Of a DNA stretch of 64,000 bases, positions 28,978 through 39,405 are shown piece after piece. The stretch spans positions 186,001-250,000 of the forward strand of contig NZ_BMXR01000001.1 of assembly GCF_014651855.1 (NCBI RefSeq), read 5' to 3'. Below the pieces are notes generated by a model that was not told the DNA's origin, ran no database searches, and worked only from the letters and a program-made list of their open reading frames with translations. Positions within the stretch are counted from its first letter, which is position 1. Every line of letters begins with the position of its first letter. The position numbers were made by a program, and so were the translations under genes. Origin of the DNA: Saccharospirillum salsuginis (GTDB taxonomy: Bacteria > Pseudomonadota > Gammaproteobacteria > Pseudomonadales > Natronospirillaceae).

Positions 28978-30497
28978 TCACAGGAAAAACGGGACCAACT
29001 CGGAGAGTTTCCGTTCCCGGATCAACCCGGCCGCTTTCTGAATATCCGGCGCGAAGTACCGGTCCTTGTCGTAGAACGGGACCTGACCGCGCAGCACCGA
29101 TTTGGCGCTCTCGAGGACGTCGCTGCTTTTGTTCGGTGCGCGGAAGTCGAGCCCCTGGGCGGCGGCGAGCCATTCGATGGCGAGGATGCCTTCGACGTTT
29201 TCGTAGATGTCGGCCAGTCGGCGGCCGGCGAAGGTGGCCATGGAGACGTGGTCTTCCTGGTTGGCGGAGGTCGGCAGCGAGTCGATGGAGGCCGGGTGGG
29301 CCAGGGTTTTGTTTTCGCTGGCGAGCGCGGCGGAGGTGACCTGGGCCAGCATGAAGCCGGAGTTGACGCCGCCGTTTTCGACCAGGAAAGGAGGCAAGCC
29401 GCTGAGGTTGCTGTCGATCAACAGGGCCATGCGGCGTTCGGACAGTGAGCCAATCTCGGCCAGGGCGATGGCGAGCATGTCAGCGACCATGGCGACCGGT
29501 TCGGCGTGGAAGTTGCCGCCGGAGAGGATGTCGTTTTCCTCGGCAAACACCAGGGGGTTGTCGGAGACGCCGTTGGCTTCGGTTTCCAGCACGCCGGCGG
29601 CGTATTCGATCTGTTGCAGGCAGGCGCCCATGACCTGCGGCTGGCAGCGCAGGGAGTACGGGTCCTGCACTTTGGCGCAGTGTTCGTGCTCGTGTTCGAT
29701 CTCGGATTCGCCGAGGACCTCGCGGTAGCGGCGCGCCATTTCGATCTGGGCCTTGTGGCCGCGCACGTCGTGGATGCGCGCGTCGAAAGGTTTGCGCGAG
29801 CCCATGGCGGCGTCGACGGACATGGCGCCGATCAGCAGGGCCGAGGTCAGGGCGTTTTCGGCGTCGAACAGGCCTTCAAGCGCGAAGGCGGTCGAGGCCT
29901 GGGTGCCGTTCAACAGCGCGAGGCCTTCTTTTGGCGCCAGGGTGATGGGTTCGACACCAAGATGGGCCAGGGCTTCGGAGGCGGGAACGCGCTCGCCGCC
30001 AAGGAAGGCTTCGCCCTCGCCCAGCAGGACGGCGCTCATGTGCGCCAACGGCGCCAGGTCGCCGGATGCGCCGACCGAGCCTTTTTGCGGAATAGCCGGG
30101 TATATCCCGGCGTTGACCAGTTCCACCAGACGCTGCACGACCTCGCGGCGAATTCCGGAATAGCCGCGCGCCAGGGAGTTGACCTTCAGCACCATCAGCA
30201 ACCGTACGGTCGCCGGTTTCATGAATTCACCGATGCCGGCCGCGTGCGACAGGACGATGCTGCGCTGCAGGGTTTCGAGTTCCTCGGGCGCGATCCGGGT
30301 GTTAGCCAGAAGGCCAAAGCCGGTGTTGATGCCGTAGACGGTGCGGCCTTCGGCCAGCACGCGGCTGACGGTCTCGGCCGATCGGTCCATACCCGGAAAA
30401 CAGGCCGGATCCAGTTCGACGCGGACCGAGCCCTGACGCACCCGGCGTAGGTCTCCCAGGGTCAACTGGCCCGGTTGTATCGTCAGTGTGTCCGTCA

Positions 30498-30498
<1 letters not shown>
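28978..30498 (-). CDS. hutH: Histidine ammonia-lyase
   Basis: The 506-residue protein contains the ASG triad at 144-146 ([11 protein letters not shown]) that cyclises to the MIO prosthetic group. The typical [20 protein letters not shown] and [19 protein letters not shown] stretches are present. It converts histidine to urocanate and ammonia, the first step of histidine use. The ATG overlaps the hutU stop by one base, so the two are translated from one message. HutC-type operators lie upstream of hutI, which heads the operon. Confidence 0.96.
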
Positions 30499-32183
<1,685 letters not shown>

Positions 32184-32262
32184 TGTCTGGTCTCCGGTTT
32201 GTCTGGTTCAGTGCCAAGGGGTTGATTTGGCTTAATTCAATTGGGTGCTTTAAATCCGCGCC

Positions 32263-32378
32263 GGTTGCCGGGGATTCCCATCCGGGGTCGCGCGGGGTGC
32301 CGCCCACTCAACCCATCCTTGGGGGCTTGACCGCAGCATCCATGCTGCGCACATCCCCGGCCGGGAACCCCCGGCACC
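32263..32378 (-). repeat. Class A hairpin repeat, copy 8
   Basis: The arms GGTTGCCGGGGATTCCCATCC and GGCCGGGAACCCCCGGCACC pair with mismatches. The core is the longer form, with CGCGCGGGGTGCCGCCCACTC before CAACCCATCCTTGGGGGCTTG, like copy 5. It lies inside the hutI/hutU gap. Confidence 0.83.
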
Positions 32379-32451
32379 CGTCGCTAACGTTCGTGCTACG
32401 TTATTAATTTGATCTCTCTTCTTTGTGCATCCTTGCTGGTGCTGTTGTTTC

Positions 32452-32586
32452 GTAGGTTGGATTAGCCGCAGGCGTAATCCAACGTTCGCAATTGTGGCTC
32501 CCAGCCCTACGCGGACTGATCGTGTTGGATTACGCCTTCGGCTACCGAAACCGGAGTGCCGGACCAGACGTACCGATCCAACCTAC
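32452..32586. repeat. Class F palindromic repeat
   Basis: GTAGGTTGGATTAGCC and GGCTACCG...GATCCAACCTAC face each other, with inner GGCGTAATCCAAC/GTTGGATTACGCC. This palindromic form is a widespread intergenic repeat in my recollection. With class A copy 8 it fills 32184-32635. Confidence 0.72.
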
Positions 32587-32635
32587 CGACTATTCTCGGA
32601 CGACCTTCGAGTAGTTGTGCTTTCATTTCGGTCCA

Positions 32636-33862
32636 CTATTGATCGTTGGCATGCGTGATAACTCCATCAAAAACGCGTTGGCGCAGCCGACCGGGGGCGA
32701 TGGCGTAGGCCAGTTCCGCCGGTTGTTCGATATCCCATATGCAAAAATCGGCTCGCTGCCCGGGTTGGATGCTGCCCAGCTGTTCGCTCAGGCCGAGTGC
32801 TCTTGCGGCGTTGGCGGTGACGCCCTGTAAGGCTTCGGTCGGGGTGAGGCGGAACAGGGTGCAGGCCATGTTGAGTATGAGGGTGAGCTGGAAGATGGGC
32901 GATGATCCTGGGTTGCCGTCGGTGGCGATGGCCATGGGGACCCGGGCCCGGCGCAGGGCGTCGATGGGGGGTACTTGGGTGTCTCGCAGGGTGTAGAAGG
33001 CGCCGGGCAGCAGGGTGGCGACGGTGCCGGATTCGGCGATGGCCTGGACGTCGTCTTCGGTGAGCCACTCAATGTGGTCGACGGAAAGGGCGTTGTATTT
33101 CGCTGCGAGGCTGGCGCCGCCGAGGTGTGAGAGTTGCTCGACGTGGCCCTTGATCGGCAGGCCGTGTTTGTGGGCGGCCTGGAAGACGCGTTCGGTCTGG
33201 TCGAGGTTGAAGGCGATGCCTTCGCAGAAGACGTCGACGGCGTCGGCCAAGCCCTGATCCGCGATGGAGGGGATCATGTCGTTGCAGACGAGGTCGATAT
33301 AGTCGTCTTTGCGGTCTTTGTATTCCGGTGGCAGGGCGTGGGCACCGAGGAAGGTGGTGACGACGCGCACCGGGTATTGCTCGCCGAGGCGGCGGGCGAC
33401 GCGGAGCATTTTGGCTTCGTGTTCGGTGGTGAGGCCGTAGCCGGATTTGATTTCGACGGTGGTGACGCCGTCGGCCATCAGGCCTTGCAGGCGTTTGGCG
33501 GCGCTGGTGTAGAGGTCGTCCTCGCTGGCCTCGCGGGTGGCGCGCACGGTGCTGATGATGCCGCCGCCCTGCGCGGCGATGTCGGCGTAGCTGGCGCCTT
33601 CGAGGCGTTGTTCGAATTCGCCGGCGCGTTGGCCGCCGAAGACCAGGTGGGTATGGCAGTCGATCAGGCCGGGGGTCAGCACACCGCCCTGCCCGGCCAC
33701 CGGCAGGTCCGCGATGTCGGCGTCGCTCAGTTCATTCATCCGGCAGACACGTTCGATACGGTCGTTGTCGGTGATGACAGCCATGGGGGCGTCGTAGGTA
33801 CGCTCGCCGTCGAATAGGGTGACGTCGCGCCAGAGTTGTCGGTTTGGATGGGACTGGGGCAT
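32636..33862 (-). CDS. hutI: Imidazolonepropionase
   Basis: The start is the ATG at 33862, after GGAGGAGG about 8-14 nt upstream, giving 408 residues, the usual HutI length. A longer frame from 33895 would run through the HutC operator. Metal-binding His70 and His72 are in [30 protein letters not shown] and the TDGNPGSS end-motif are amidohydrolase features. It hydrolyses imidazolonepropionate to formimidoylglutamate. A palindromic TGTATATACA lies 23 bp upstream of the start. Confidence 0.95.
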   Translation of the reverse strand: MPQSHPNRQLWRDVTLFDGERTYDAPMAVITDNDRIERVCRMNELSDADIADLPVAGQGGVLTPGLIDCHTHLVFGGQRAGEFEQRLEGASYADIAAQGGGIISTVRATREASEDDLYTSAAKRLQGLMADGVTTVEIKSGYGLTTEHEAKMLRVARRLGEQYPVRVVTTFLGAHALPPEYKDRKDDYIDLVCNDMIPSIADQGLADAVDVFCEGIAFNLDQTERVFQAAHKHGLPIKGHVEQLSHLGGASLAAKYNALSVDHIEWLTEDDVQAIAESGTVATLLPGAFYTLRDTQVPPIDALRRARVPMAIATDGNPGSSPIFQLTLILNMACTLFRLTPTEALQGVTANAARALGLSEQLGSIQPGQRADFCIWDIEQPAELAYAIAPGRLRQRVFDGVITHANDQ

Positions 33863-33884
33863 TGGATGGCCTCCTCCGATCATT

Positions 33885-33894
33885 TGTATATACA
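33885..33894. promoter_or_regulatory. Probable HutC operator, hutI side
   Basis: TGTATATACA is a perfect 10-bp palindrome within ATTTGTATATACATTTG. HutC-type GntR repressors of Pseudomonas bind TGTA-N2-TACA sites of this kind. It lies 23 bp upstream of the hutI ATG and would block ribosome-proximal transcription when no urocanate is bound to HutC. Confidence 0.75.
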
Positions 33895-34047
33895 TTTGAT
33901 CAGAAACCCGTCGATGTCAACCCGGGAATTGTAAAAGGCTGTTATTGGTTGTCCGGGTCATTCACGACAACGACTGCCATCGCCGGATGTAGGTATGATG
34001 GACCGAAATGGGTCGGTGTTCGGTTACAGAGGGGTACACAGAGGTCG

Positions 34048-34077
34048 TTGACAGGCACTGTGCAATTTGTATATACA
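34048..34077 (+). promoter_or_regulatory. Permease promoter with overlapping HutC operator
   Basis: TTGACA at 34048-34053 is followed 18 bp later by TATACA at 34072-34077. The second perfect TGTATATACA site (34068-34077) covers the -10 region. The arrangement is a classic repressor-occlusion promoter facing the permease gene, 50 bp before its start codon. Confidence 0.72.
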
Positions 34078-34126
34078 TTTAAAACGGCATGCCAACTACA
34101 ACAATCACAAAACTGAGAGGTTCACC

Positions 34127-35446
34127 ATGACCCAGTCTGCGACGACCCGGAACCAGCCCGCCTGGCCACTGGCCCTGAAGCTCATCCTGCCCAGCCTGCT
34201 CGGGCTCTTTATCTTTTTCACACCCATCCCCATTGGCGACAAGACCACGATTCCGCTGGACCACATCGTCGGTGCCCTGCGCACTCTGTTGGGCGCCGGT
34301 GCCGGTTGGTATGCGCTCGGCATGATCGTGGCCGGTGCGATTTATCCGCTGGCGACCGGTCAATGGCGGCGTAATACGACGGAGAAGGTGTTCACCGGTC
34401 TCAAGCTGCTCGGCGTGGTGGCGGCAGTCATGGCGATCAGCGGCTGGGGGCCGGCGCTGCTGCACGAGCCGGACATGCTGCCGTTTCTGTACAACAAGCT
34501 GGTGATTTCGGTGGGTCTGATAGTGCCAGTGGGCGCTGTGTTCCTGGCGTTGCTGATCGGATACGGCCTGATGCCGCTGGTGGGCGTGCTGTTTCAGCCG
34601 CTGATGCGGCCGGTCTGGAAGACGCCGGGACGGTCCGCCATCGATGCCGTGGCGTCCTTTGTCGGCAGCTATTCGATCGGTTTGCTGATCACCAACCGGG
34701 TGTACACGGCGGGGCAGTATTCAGCGAAAGAAGCCGCCATCATCGCGACCGGCTTTTCCACGGTGTCGGCGACTTTCATGATCATTGTAGCGCGCACGCT
34801 GGACTTGATGTCGCTGTGGAATCTCTATTTCTGGCTGACGCTGTTGATCACCTTCACCGTTACGGCGCTGACCGTTCGCATTCCCCCGCTGCGTGCGATG
34901 GACGACTCCAGCTTGCATTCCGAGCCCGAGGTCGCCAAAGGCACACGGCTGCGCACGGCCTGGCAAGCGGGTCTGGATGCCGCCTCCGAGGCGCCGCCGT
35001 TGTTCAAGGGCGTGGCGACCAATGTCCGCGAAGGGGTGCTGATGGCCATCAGTATCCTGCCGTCCATCATGTCCGTCGGGTTGATCGGTCTGGTCGTGGC
35101 CAAGTACACGCCGGTGTTCGATTGGCTGGGGCTGGTGTTCTATCCGTTCATCGCCGTCTGGGGCTTGCCGGAGGCGATGGAACTGGCGCGCGCGTCGGCG
35201 GCGGGTCTGGCCGAGATGTTCCTGCCGGCCTTGTTGATGACCGAAGCCGGTCTGCCGGCGCGGTTTGCGGCCGGTGTGGTGTCGGTGTCCGGAGTTCTGT
35301 TCTTTTCGGCCTCGATTCCCTGCATCCTGTCCACGCGGATTCCGCTGGGGGTGGGCCGCATCGTATTGATCTGGCTGATTCGCGTGATCCTGAGCCTCAT
35401 GCTGGCGGTACCGGCGGGCTATTTGGCCGCCTGGCTGGTCGGCTAG
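34127..35446 (+). CDS. YjiH-type nucleoside-recognition (Gate) membrane permease in hut locus
   Basis: From the ATG at 34127, with TGAGAGG just upstream, the protein has 439 residues with about ten hydrophobic segments (LILPSLLGLFIFFTPIPIGD is the first). IGLVVAKYTPVFDWLGLVFY and TGFSTVSATFMIIVARTLD match the YjiH/Gate family. Proteins of this family occur in hut loci of Gammaproteobacteria and are thought to transport histidine or urocanate, though direct proof is limited. It is transcribed away from hutI under the HutC site and ends tail-to-tail with hutC, overlapping its stop by 4 nt. Confidence 0.82.
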   Translation: MTQSATTRNQPAWPLALKLILPSLLGLFIFFTPIPIGDKTTIPLDHIVGALRTLLGAGAGWYALGMIVAGAIYPLATGQWRRNTTEKVFTGLKLLGVVAAVMAISGWGPALLHEPDMLPFLYNKLVISVGLIVPVGAVFLALLIGYGLMPLVGVLFQPLMRPVWKTPGRSAIDAVASFVGSYSIGLLITNRVYTAGQYSAKEAAIIATGFSTVSATFMIIVARTLDLMSLWNLYFWLTLLITFTVTALTVRIPPLRAMDDSSLHSEPEVAKGTRLRTAWQAGLDAASEAPPLFKGVATNVREGVLMAISILPSIMSVGLIGLVVAKYTPVFDWLGLVFYPFIAVWGLPEAMELARASAAGLAEMFLPALLMTEAGLPARFAAGVVSVSGVLFFSASIPCILSTRIPLGVGRIVLIWLIRVILSLMLAVPAGYLAAWLVG

Positions 35447-36159
35447 CGACTGGGGTGAATCGAGGCGGACCGGAGCTTGTAGCGGTCCCCCGGGTGTACC
35501 AGTCGGGCATAGCTGATCAAATGCTCGTTCGACCAGGTCCGTCGGGTGACGCTGAGACAGGGTTGGTCCGTGGCCATGCGCAGCCATTCGGCTGTGCGCG
35601 CATCCGGCAGAACCGCCTCGACGATGTGTTCCAGGTCGGAAATCGGGCTGCTGGCGACCAGGACTTCATTCGGCGTATGCCGGCTGAAGTCCGCCTCCAG
35701 GTAGTCCGGCACCCATTTGGGGTTGACGTAACGGTCTTCCAATTGAATGGGCGTATCGTTTTCCAGATGGATGATCAGGGTATGGAACACCCGGGTGCCG
35801 ACACGGACACCTAGGCGCAACGCGACCTCGTCGTCGGCCGTGATCGCCTCGCTGCGCAACACCTCGTTGGCATAATGGTGACCCCGCTGGCGCACTTCGT
35901 CGGCGATATTGCGGACATCGGTCAGGGGGGATTCGGCCTTGCGGTCGGTCACGAAGGTGCCGAGGCCAGCCTGGCGGACCAGGTAGCCCTCCTGAACCAG
36001 GTCGCGGATGGCTTTGTTGGCCGTCATCCGGCTGACACCGAATTGTTCGGCCAGTTGTTCTTCCGGCGGAATCTGGTGGTGCGAGGCAAACTCACCGGAT
36101 TGAATTTTATCCAGCAGATGCTGTTTGATTTGCAGATATCGAGGTTGTCGGTCGGTCAC
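35443..36159 (-). CDS. hutC: HutC, GntR-family histidine utilisation repressor
   Basis: The 238-residue protein starts with GTG at 36159, since a stop codon lies immediately upstream in frame. Residues 5-70 form the GntR winged helix (YLQIKQHLLDKI, EEQLAEQFGVSRMTANKAIRDLV). Residues 95-235 are a UTRA domain, ending in a NEHLISYARLVHPGDRYKL strand. It senses urocanate and represses hut genes by binding TGTATATACA sites (33885 and 34068). No such site is seen in the hutC/hutG gap, so control of hutG may differ. Confidence 0.92.
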   Translation of the reverse strand: MTDRQPRYLQIKQHLLDKIQSGEFASHHQIPPEEQLAEQFGVSRMTANKAIRDLVQEGYLVRQAGLGTFVTDRKAESPLTDVRNIADEVRQRGHHYANEVLRSEAITADDEVALRLGVRVGTRVFHTLIIHLENDTPIQLEDRYVNPKWVPDYLEADFSRHTPNEVLVASSPISDLEHIVEAVLPDARTAEWLRMATDQPCLSVTRRTWSNEHLISYARLVHPGDRYKLRSASIHPSR

Positions 36160-36264
36160 AGGTCGTCAATCAGTCAAAAATTCGGGGTAGCGTTCACATG
36201 CCCCGGAACGATAACCTAAAACACCCTCTTTTATAACTGAGGCGTAACTGAAGTGGAGGCGTCC

Positions 36265-37239
36265 ATGTGGGAAGCAGCGGATCTGAATGCCTGGCAGGGC
36301 CGGATCGACGAGGAAGACGGGGCCGCCGGTCACCGCTGGCATCAGATCATCCAGGCTCCCCGGACCGACCGGCCCGGGGTTTGTCTGTTGGGGTTCGCGT
36401 CCGATCTCGGCGTAAAACTGAACCAGGGTCGTCCCGGCGCGGCCGAAGGCCCCGGTGTACTGCGTTCGGCACTGGCCAACCTGGCCGCCCATAACGATCA
36501 CGCCGTCTATGACGACGGCACGGTTCGAACCGGAGACGACCTGGATGCGGCCCAGAGCGCCTATGCGGAACGCGTCGGGCAACGACTGGATGACGGACAT
36601 TTCGTTATCGGCCTCGGTGGCGGGCACGAGATCGGCTGGGCCGGTTTCCAGGGCATGCGCCGGTGGCTCGACCGGCACGACCCGGACGCCCGCGTCGGCA
36701 TCATCAACTTCGACGCCCACTTCGACTTGCGCAAACCCAACCCCAAGGGCACCTCCGGCACACCGTTTCGACAGGTCGCGGACTGGTGCCGGGATCATGG
36801 ACAGCCCTTCCACTATGCGTGCATCGGCATCAGCGACGCTTCCAATACCGAAGCCCTGTTCCAGTTCGCGCACGACAACCGGGTGCGTTACCTGCGCGAC
36901 CTCGACTGTCTGGACGTACACGCCAACCCCTTTATCCGTCGCTTCATCGGAGAACTGGATTACCTCTACGTCACCATCTGCTTGGACGCCCTGCCCGCCT
37001 CCGTTGCCCCCGGCGTCAGCGCGCCTTCGGCTCTGGGGATTCAACCGGGTTTCCTGTTTCACTGCCTGTCGGAGATTCAGCGCTGCTGTCAGTACGCACA
37101 CTGCAAATGGCTGATCAGCGATGTCGCGGAACTGAACCCGCGCTACGACCTGCAAGACCGGACCGCCAAGCTGGCCGCCCGCATCGTCTGGGAGATCGAC
37201 CGACTGCAACGCCCGGAATTCAACGGCCACGCGAGTTAA
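36265..37239 (+). CDS. hutG: Formimidoylglutamase (arginase-family)
   Basis: Starting at the ATG at 36265, preceded by GTGGAGG five nt upstream, it has 324 residues. The metal-binding set is GGGHE (His121), NFDAHFDLR (Asp150, His152, Asp154) and the LDALP motif (Asp241). Position 239, normally Asp in the Ile-Asp-Leu-Asp form, is Cys here (TICLDALP). It hydrolyses formimidoylglutamate to glutamate and formamide in one step. It diverges from hutC. A weak TATAAC lies at 36232-36237 but no clear -35. Confidence 0.9.
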   Translation: MWEAADLNAWQGRIDEEDGAAGHRWHQIIQAPRTDRPGVCLLGFASDLGVKLNQGRPGAAEGPGVLRSALANLAAHNDHAVYDDGTVRTGDDLDAAQSAYAERVGQRLDDGHFVIGLGGGHEIGWAGFQGMRRWLDRHDPDARVGIINFDAHFDLRKPNPKGTSGTPFRQVADWCRDHGQPFHYACIGISDASNTEALFQFAHDNRVRYLRDLDCLDVHANPFIRRFIGELDYLYVTICLDALPASVAPGVSAPSALGIQPGFLFHCLSEIQRCCQYAHCKWLISDVAELNPRYDLQDRTAKLAARIVWEIDRLQRPEFNGHAS

Positions 37240-37354
37240 CCCGAGTTTATTCAAAGGACTTGAAGCTGATGATCAGGATTCCTGGCCGGGCTGGCCCTTT
37301 TAACCGGTGAAAACGCATCCATCTATTGGATGTTACTGTTTAACGGAGCACCCC

Positions 37355-38038
37355 ATGATCGAATTCCCGAAACGCTGGCCCGTCGAGAACCCGGACATCC
37401 TGCAACTGTATTCCATGGCCACACCCAATGGTCAAAAAGTGAGCATCATGCTCGAAGAGGCCGGCATTCCGTATGAAGCCCATCTGGTTCACATCGGTCA
37501 GAACCATCAGTTCGATGAGGACTACCTCAAGATCAACCCCAACAACAAGATCCCGACCATCATCGATCCGAATGGCCCGGGCGGTGAACGATTCGCGCTG
37601 ATGGAGTCCGGCGCCATCCTGATGTACTTGGCCGACAAATCCGGGCAATTTCTGCCCAAGGATGAAACCCGTCGCTGGGAAACCCTGCAATGGTTGTTCT
37701 TCCAGATGGGACACGTCGGCCCGATGTTCGGCCAGTTCGGCCACTTTTATAAATTCGCCGCCGACAAAACCACCGACAGCTACGGGGTGGAACGCTATAC
37801 CAAGGAAACCCAACGCCTACTGGGTGTGCTGGATAAACGGCTGGAAGGTCGTGAATGGATCATGGGTGATGAATTGACCATTGCGGACATGGCCATCGCC
37901 CCCTGGGTTAAATGCATTGACTTCTACGATGGCCACGAAACCCTGGGTACCGATCAATTCAAGAATGTAATGGCTTACACCCAACGCTTCTACGACCGGC
38001 CGCTGGTTCAGAAAGGATCGAAAGTCTGCGCGCCCTGA
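37355..38038 (+). CDS. Glutathione transferase-like protein (YfcG/YghU type)
   Basis: From the ATG at 37355, with AACGGAG upstream, the protein has 227 residues. The N-terminal thioredoxin-like domain has ATPNGQKVSIMLEEAG and NPNNKIPTIIDPNGPGG, followed by ESGAILMYLADKSG. The helical C-terminal domain contains LQWLFFQMGHVGPMFGQFGH and IADMAIAPWVKC. These are the patterns of Nu-class glutathione transferases such as YfcG and YghU, which have disulphide-bond reductase activity in vitro. The substrate here is not known. It ends 33 nt before a strong intrinsic terminator. Confidence 0.88.
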   Translation: MIEFPKRWPVENPDILQLYSMATPNGQKVSIMLEEAGIPYEAHLVHIGQNHQFDEDYLKINPNNKIPTIIDPNGPGGERFALMESGAILMYLADKSGQFLPKDETRRWETLQWLFFQMGHVGPMFGQFGHFYKFAADKTTDSYGVERYTKETQRLLGVLDKRLEGREWIMGDELTIADMAIAPWVKCIDFYDGHETLGTDQFKNVMAYTQRFYDRPLVQKGSKVCAP

Positions 38039-38071
38039 TCAATTCATCGCGCTGATGCGAATGCGGAAAGC

Positions 38072-38104
38072 AAACGGCTCCCATAAGGGAGCCGTTTTTG
38101 TTTT
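38072..38104 (+). terminator. Intrinsic terminator after the glutathione transferase gene
   Basis: AACGGCTCCC, ATAA loop and GGGAGCCGTT form a perfect stem followed by TTTTTGTTTT. It is on the plus strand, 34 nt beyond the stop codon. Confidence 0.92.
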
Positions 38105-38159
38105 GGGGTTACATCATTGTCGACTTACGGCCCGGTAAAACCCAGACCCCAAGGCCCTT

Positions 38160-38423
38160 TTACTGCCAAAGAAAGGGGATTTCCGGCGCAAAGGTATAGA
38201 ACAACATGCAACCATAGACAGCCAGCCCAAGCATCAACGTCATTGGCCAAAACCGACGAGCCTTTTGGGCTTCAAACTGCCATTCTGATCGGTAAGCTTC
38301 CAACAAAAACTGAATATTCGGCTCCAGTTGTTCACCTTCGGCTTCGCGCTTATACAGGCGTTGCAGGGTGACCTTCTGAAGCACGGTCAGTTCCTTGAGT
38401 GGAAGGACGGATTGAGTATCCAT
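38160..38423 (-). CDS. Small single-pass membrane protein, unknown function
   Basis: Taken from the ATG at 38423, after AAGGAGATG on the minus strand, the protein has 87 residues. A longer frame from 38534 lacks a ribosome site. Residues 1-55 are charged and helical (LKELTVLQKVTLQRLYKREAEG), and residues about 60-80 form one transmembrane helix (MTLMLGLAVYGCMLFYTFAP). I do not recognise the family. It faces the terminator of the glutathione transferase gene and could be a small T6SS-linked protein or an unrelated membrane protein. Confidence 0.6.
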   Translation of the reverse strand: MDTQSVLPLKELTVLQKVTLQRLYKREAEGEQLEPNIQFLLEAYRSEWQFEAQKARRFWPMTLMLGLAVYGCMLFYTFAPEIPFLWQ

Positions 38424-38905
38424 ATCAGCATCTCCTTGCTGGACCAGATGGTTGTTTACGTTAGGTTGTGCGCGCTGTTGACTGGTCGATACTATTTTTG
38501 TGAAGGCGTTCACATTAACCGTTCGACCGCGCATTATGATACAGAAGTATGCGATGGAGTCAAAAATTGATCAATTTGGAATGTTGTTGTTTTGTTTTAG
38601 AAGAGTGAGAATTCTCATGGCTTTAGCCTAGCCCCTTCTTGCCAAATACCCCGCTGGAGGTACAATGTTTTACGTGCGGTATCTTGGTAGATTAATGAGT
38701 ATTGAAACAGAGGAAGCTATACTACTCTTTCTGGGTGCCTAGGATTATAGAACCACTGCATCAGTCCCTTACCTTACACCAGAAACCACTATAACTCATG
38801 GTGAATATTACTACACTAAGGAAGTCTGAGAGTGTCGTTTTGATTAGGAAAAATCGTCTTACAAATCAGTTAAAAGCTGATATAAAAAGCGAAGGGATAA
38901 ACCTT
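38424..38905. other. AT-rich gap
   Basis: This stretch is clearly richer in A and T than the core genes on either side. It holds short open frames but none with both a ribosome site and a believable protein. An upstream ATG at 38798 in the frame of the next gene lacks a ribosome site. I see no repeat of the classes found elsewhere. Confidence 0.4.
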
Positions 38906-39103
38906 ATGGAAGACCTTGAAAAGCAATTGGAGCTAGCCAAACAAGAAGTCAATAAGTGGGATCACTTGCTGAGGACTGCACGGAATGGCCATGCAGGGGG
39001 CCATGCCGAAATGGCACTGGCGCATGCTGAGGCAAAATACAATCAGATCTTAGAGCAAGTCCACCACGCTCAAGAAAAAGAGTCACGCGGTTTCAAGCAC
39101 TAG
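38906..39103 (+). CDS. Small coiled-coil-like hypothetical protein
   Basis: The 66-residue frame starts at the ATG at 38906, with AAGGGA about 9 nt upstream. The sequence (MEDLEKQLELAKQEVNKWD, then AHAEAKYNQILEQVHHAQEKE) is helical with heptad-like leucines and may be a short coiled coil. A longer version from 38798 is possible but begins with a poor site. It is A/T rich, unlike the core genes, and could have come in with the effector/immunity region. Function is unknown. Confidence 0.4.
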   Translation: MEDLEKQLELAKQEVNKWDHLLRTARNGHAGGHAEMALAHAEAKYNQILEQVHHAQEKESRGFKH

Positions 39104-39405
39104 CCGTTTAGTTGGATAAGGGTGAAGTCGTTGTATCGGTAGGGACATCAATTAATCGAATTTGTTCCTTTCAGACTGGGTGCGGGGTACTAGCAAGTCG
39201 GCGCGAAAGGGAAATACTGTATTGACACAGGGAACCTCTATGCATACTTTTCAAGGCGTTGAGGAATTATTAATGGTCTCATAATAGGGTGGAAGAAAAA
39301 TCCAGAATATTTTTTTAGATGAGGCCGGCGGTTGCACACTATGAGGTTGCACCGCGGCTCCATGAGCGTTGATTTTTATGCCGGACCAGTAAAACTGGCC
39401 CTGCA
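39104..39405. other. AT-rich gap before the immunity gene end
   Basis: No gene is supported here. A GGACCAGTAAAACTGGCCC hairpin (about 39383-39401) lies 5-24 nt beyond the stop of the membrane-protein gene on the minus strand, without a T-run, and might protect or end that transcript. Confidence 0.4.

Noticed and set aside
36166..37254. Open frame of 362 residues antisense to hutG
   Set aside because: It is a shadow of high GC third positions over a clear HutG.
39330..39405. Possible small gene or terminator near the immunity gene end
   Set aside because: Only a hairpin without a T-run is present, with no supported frame.
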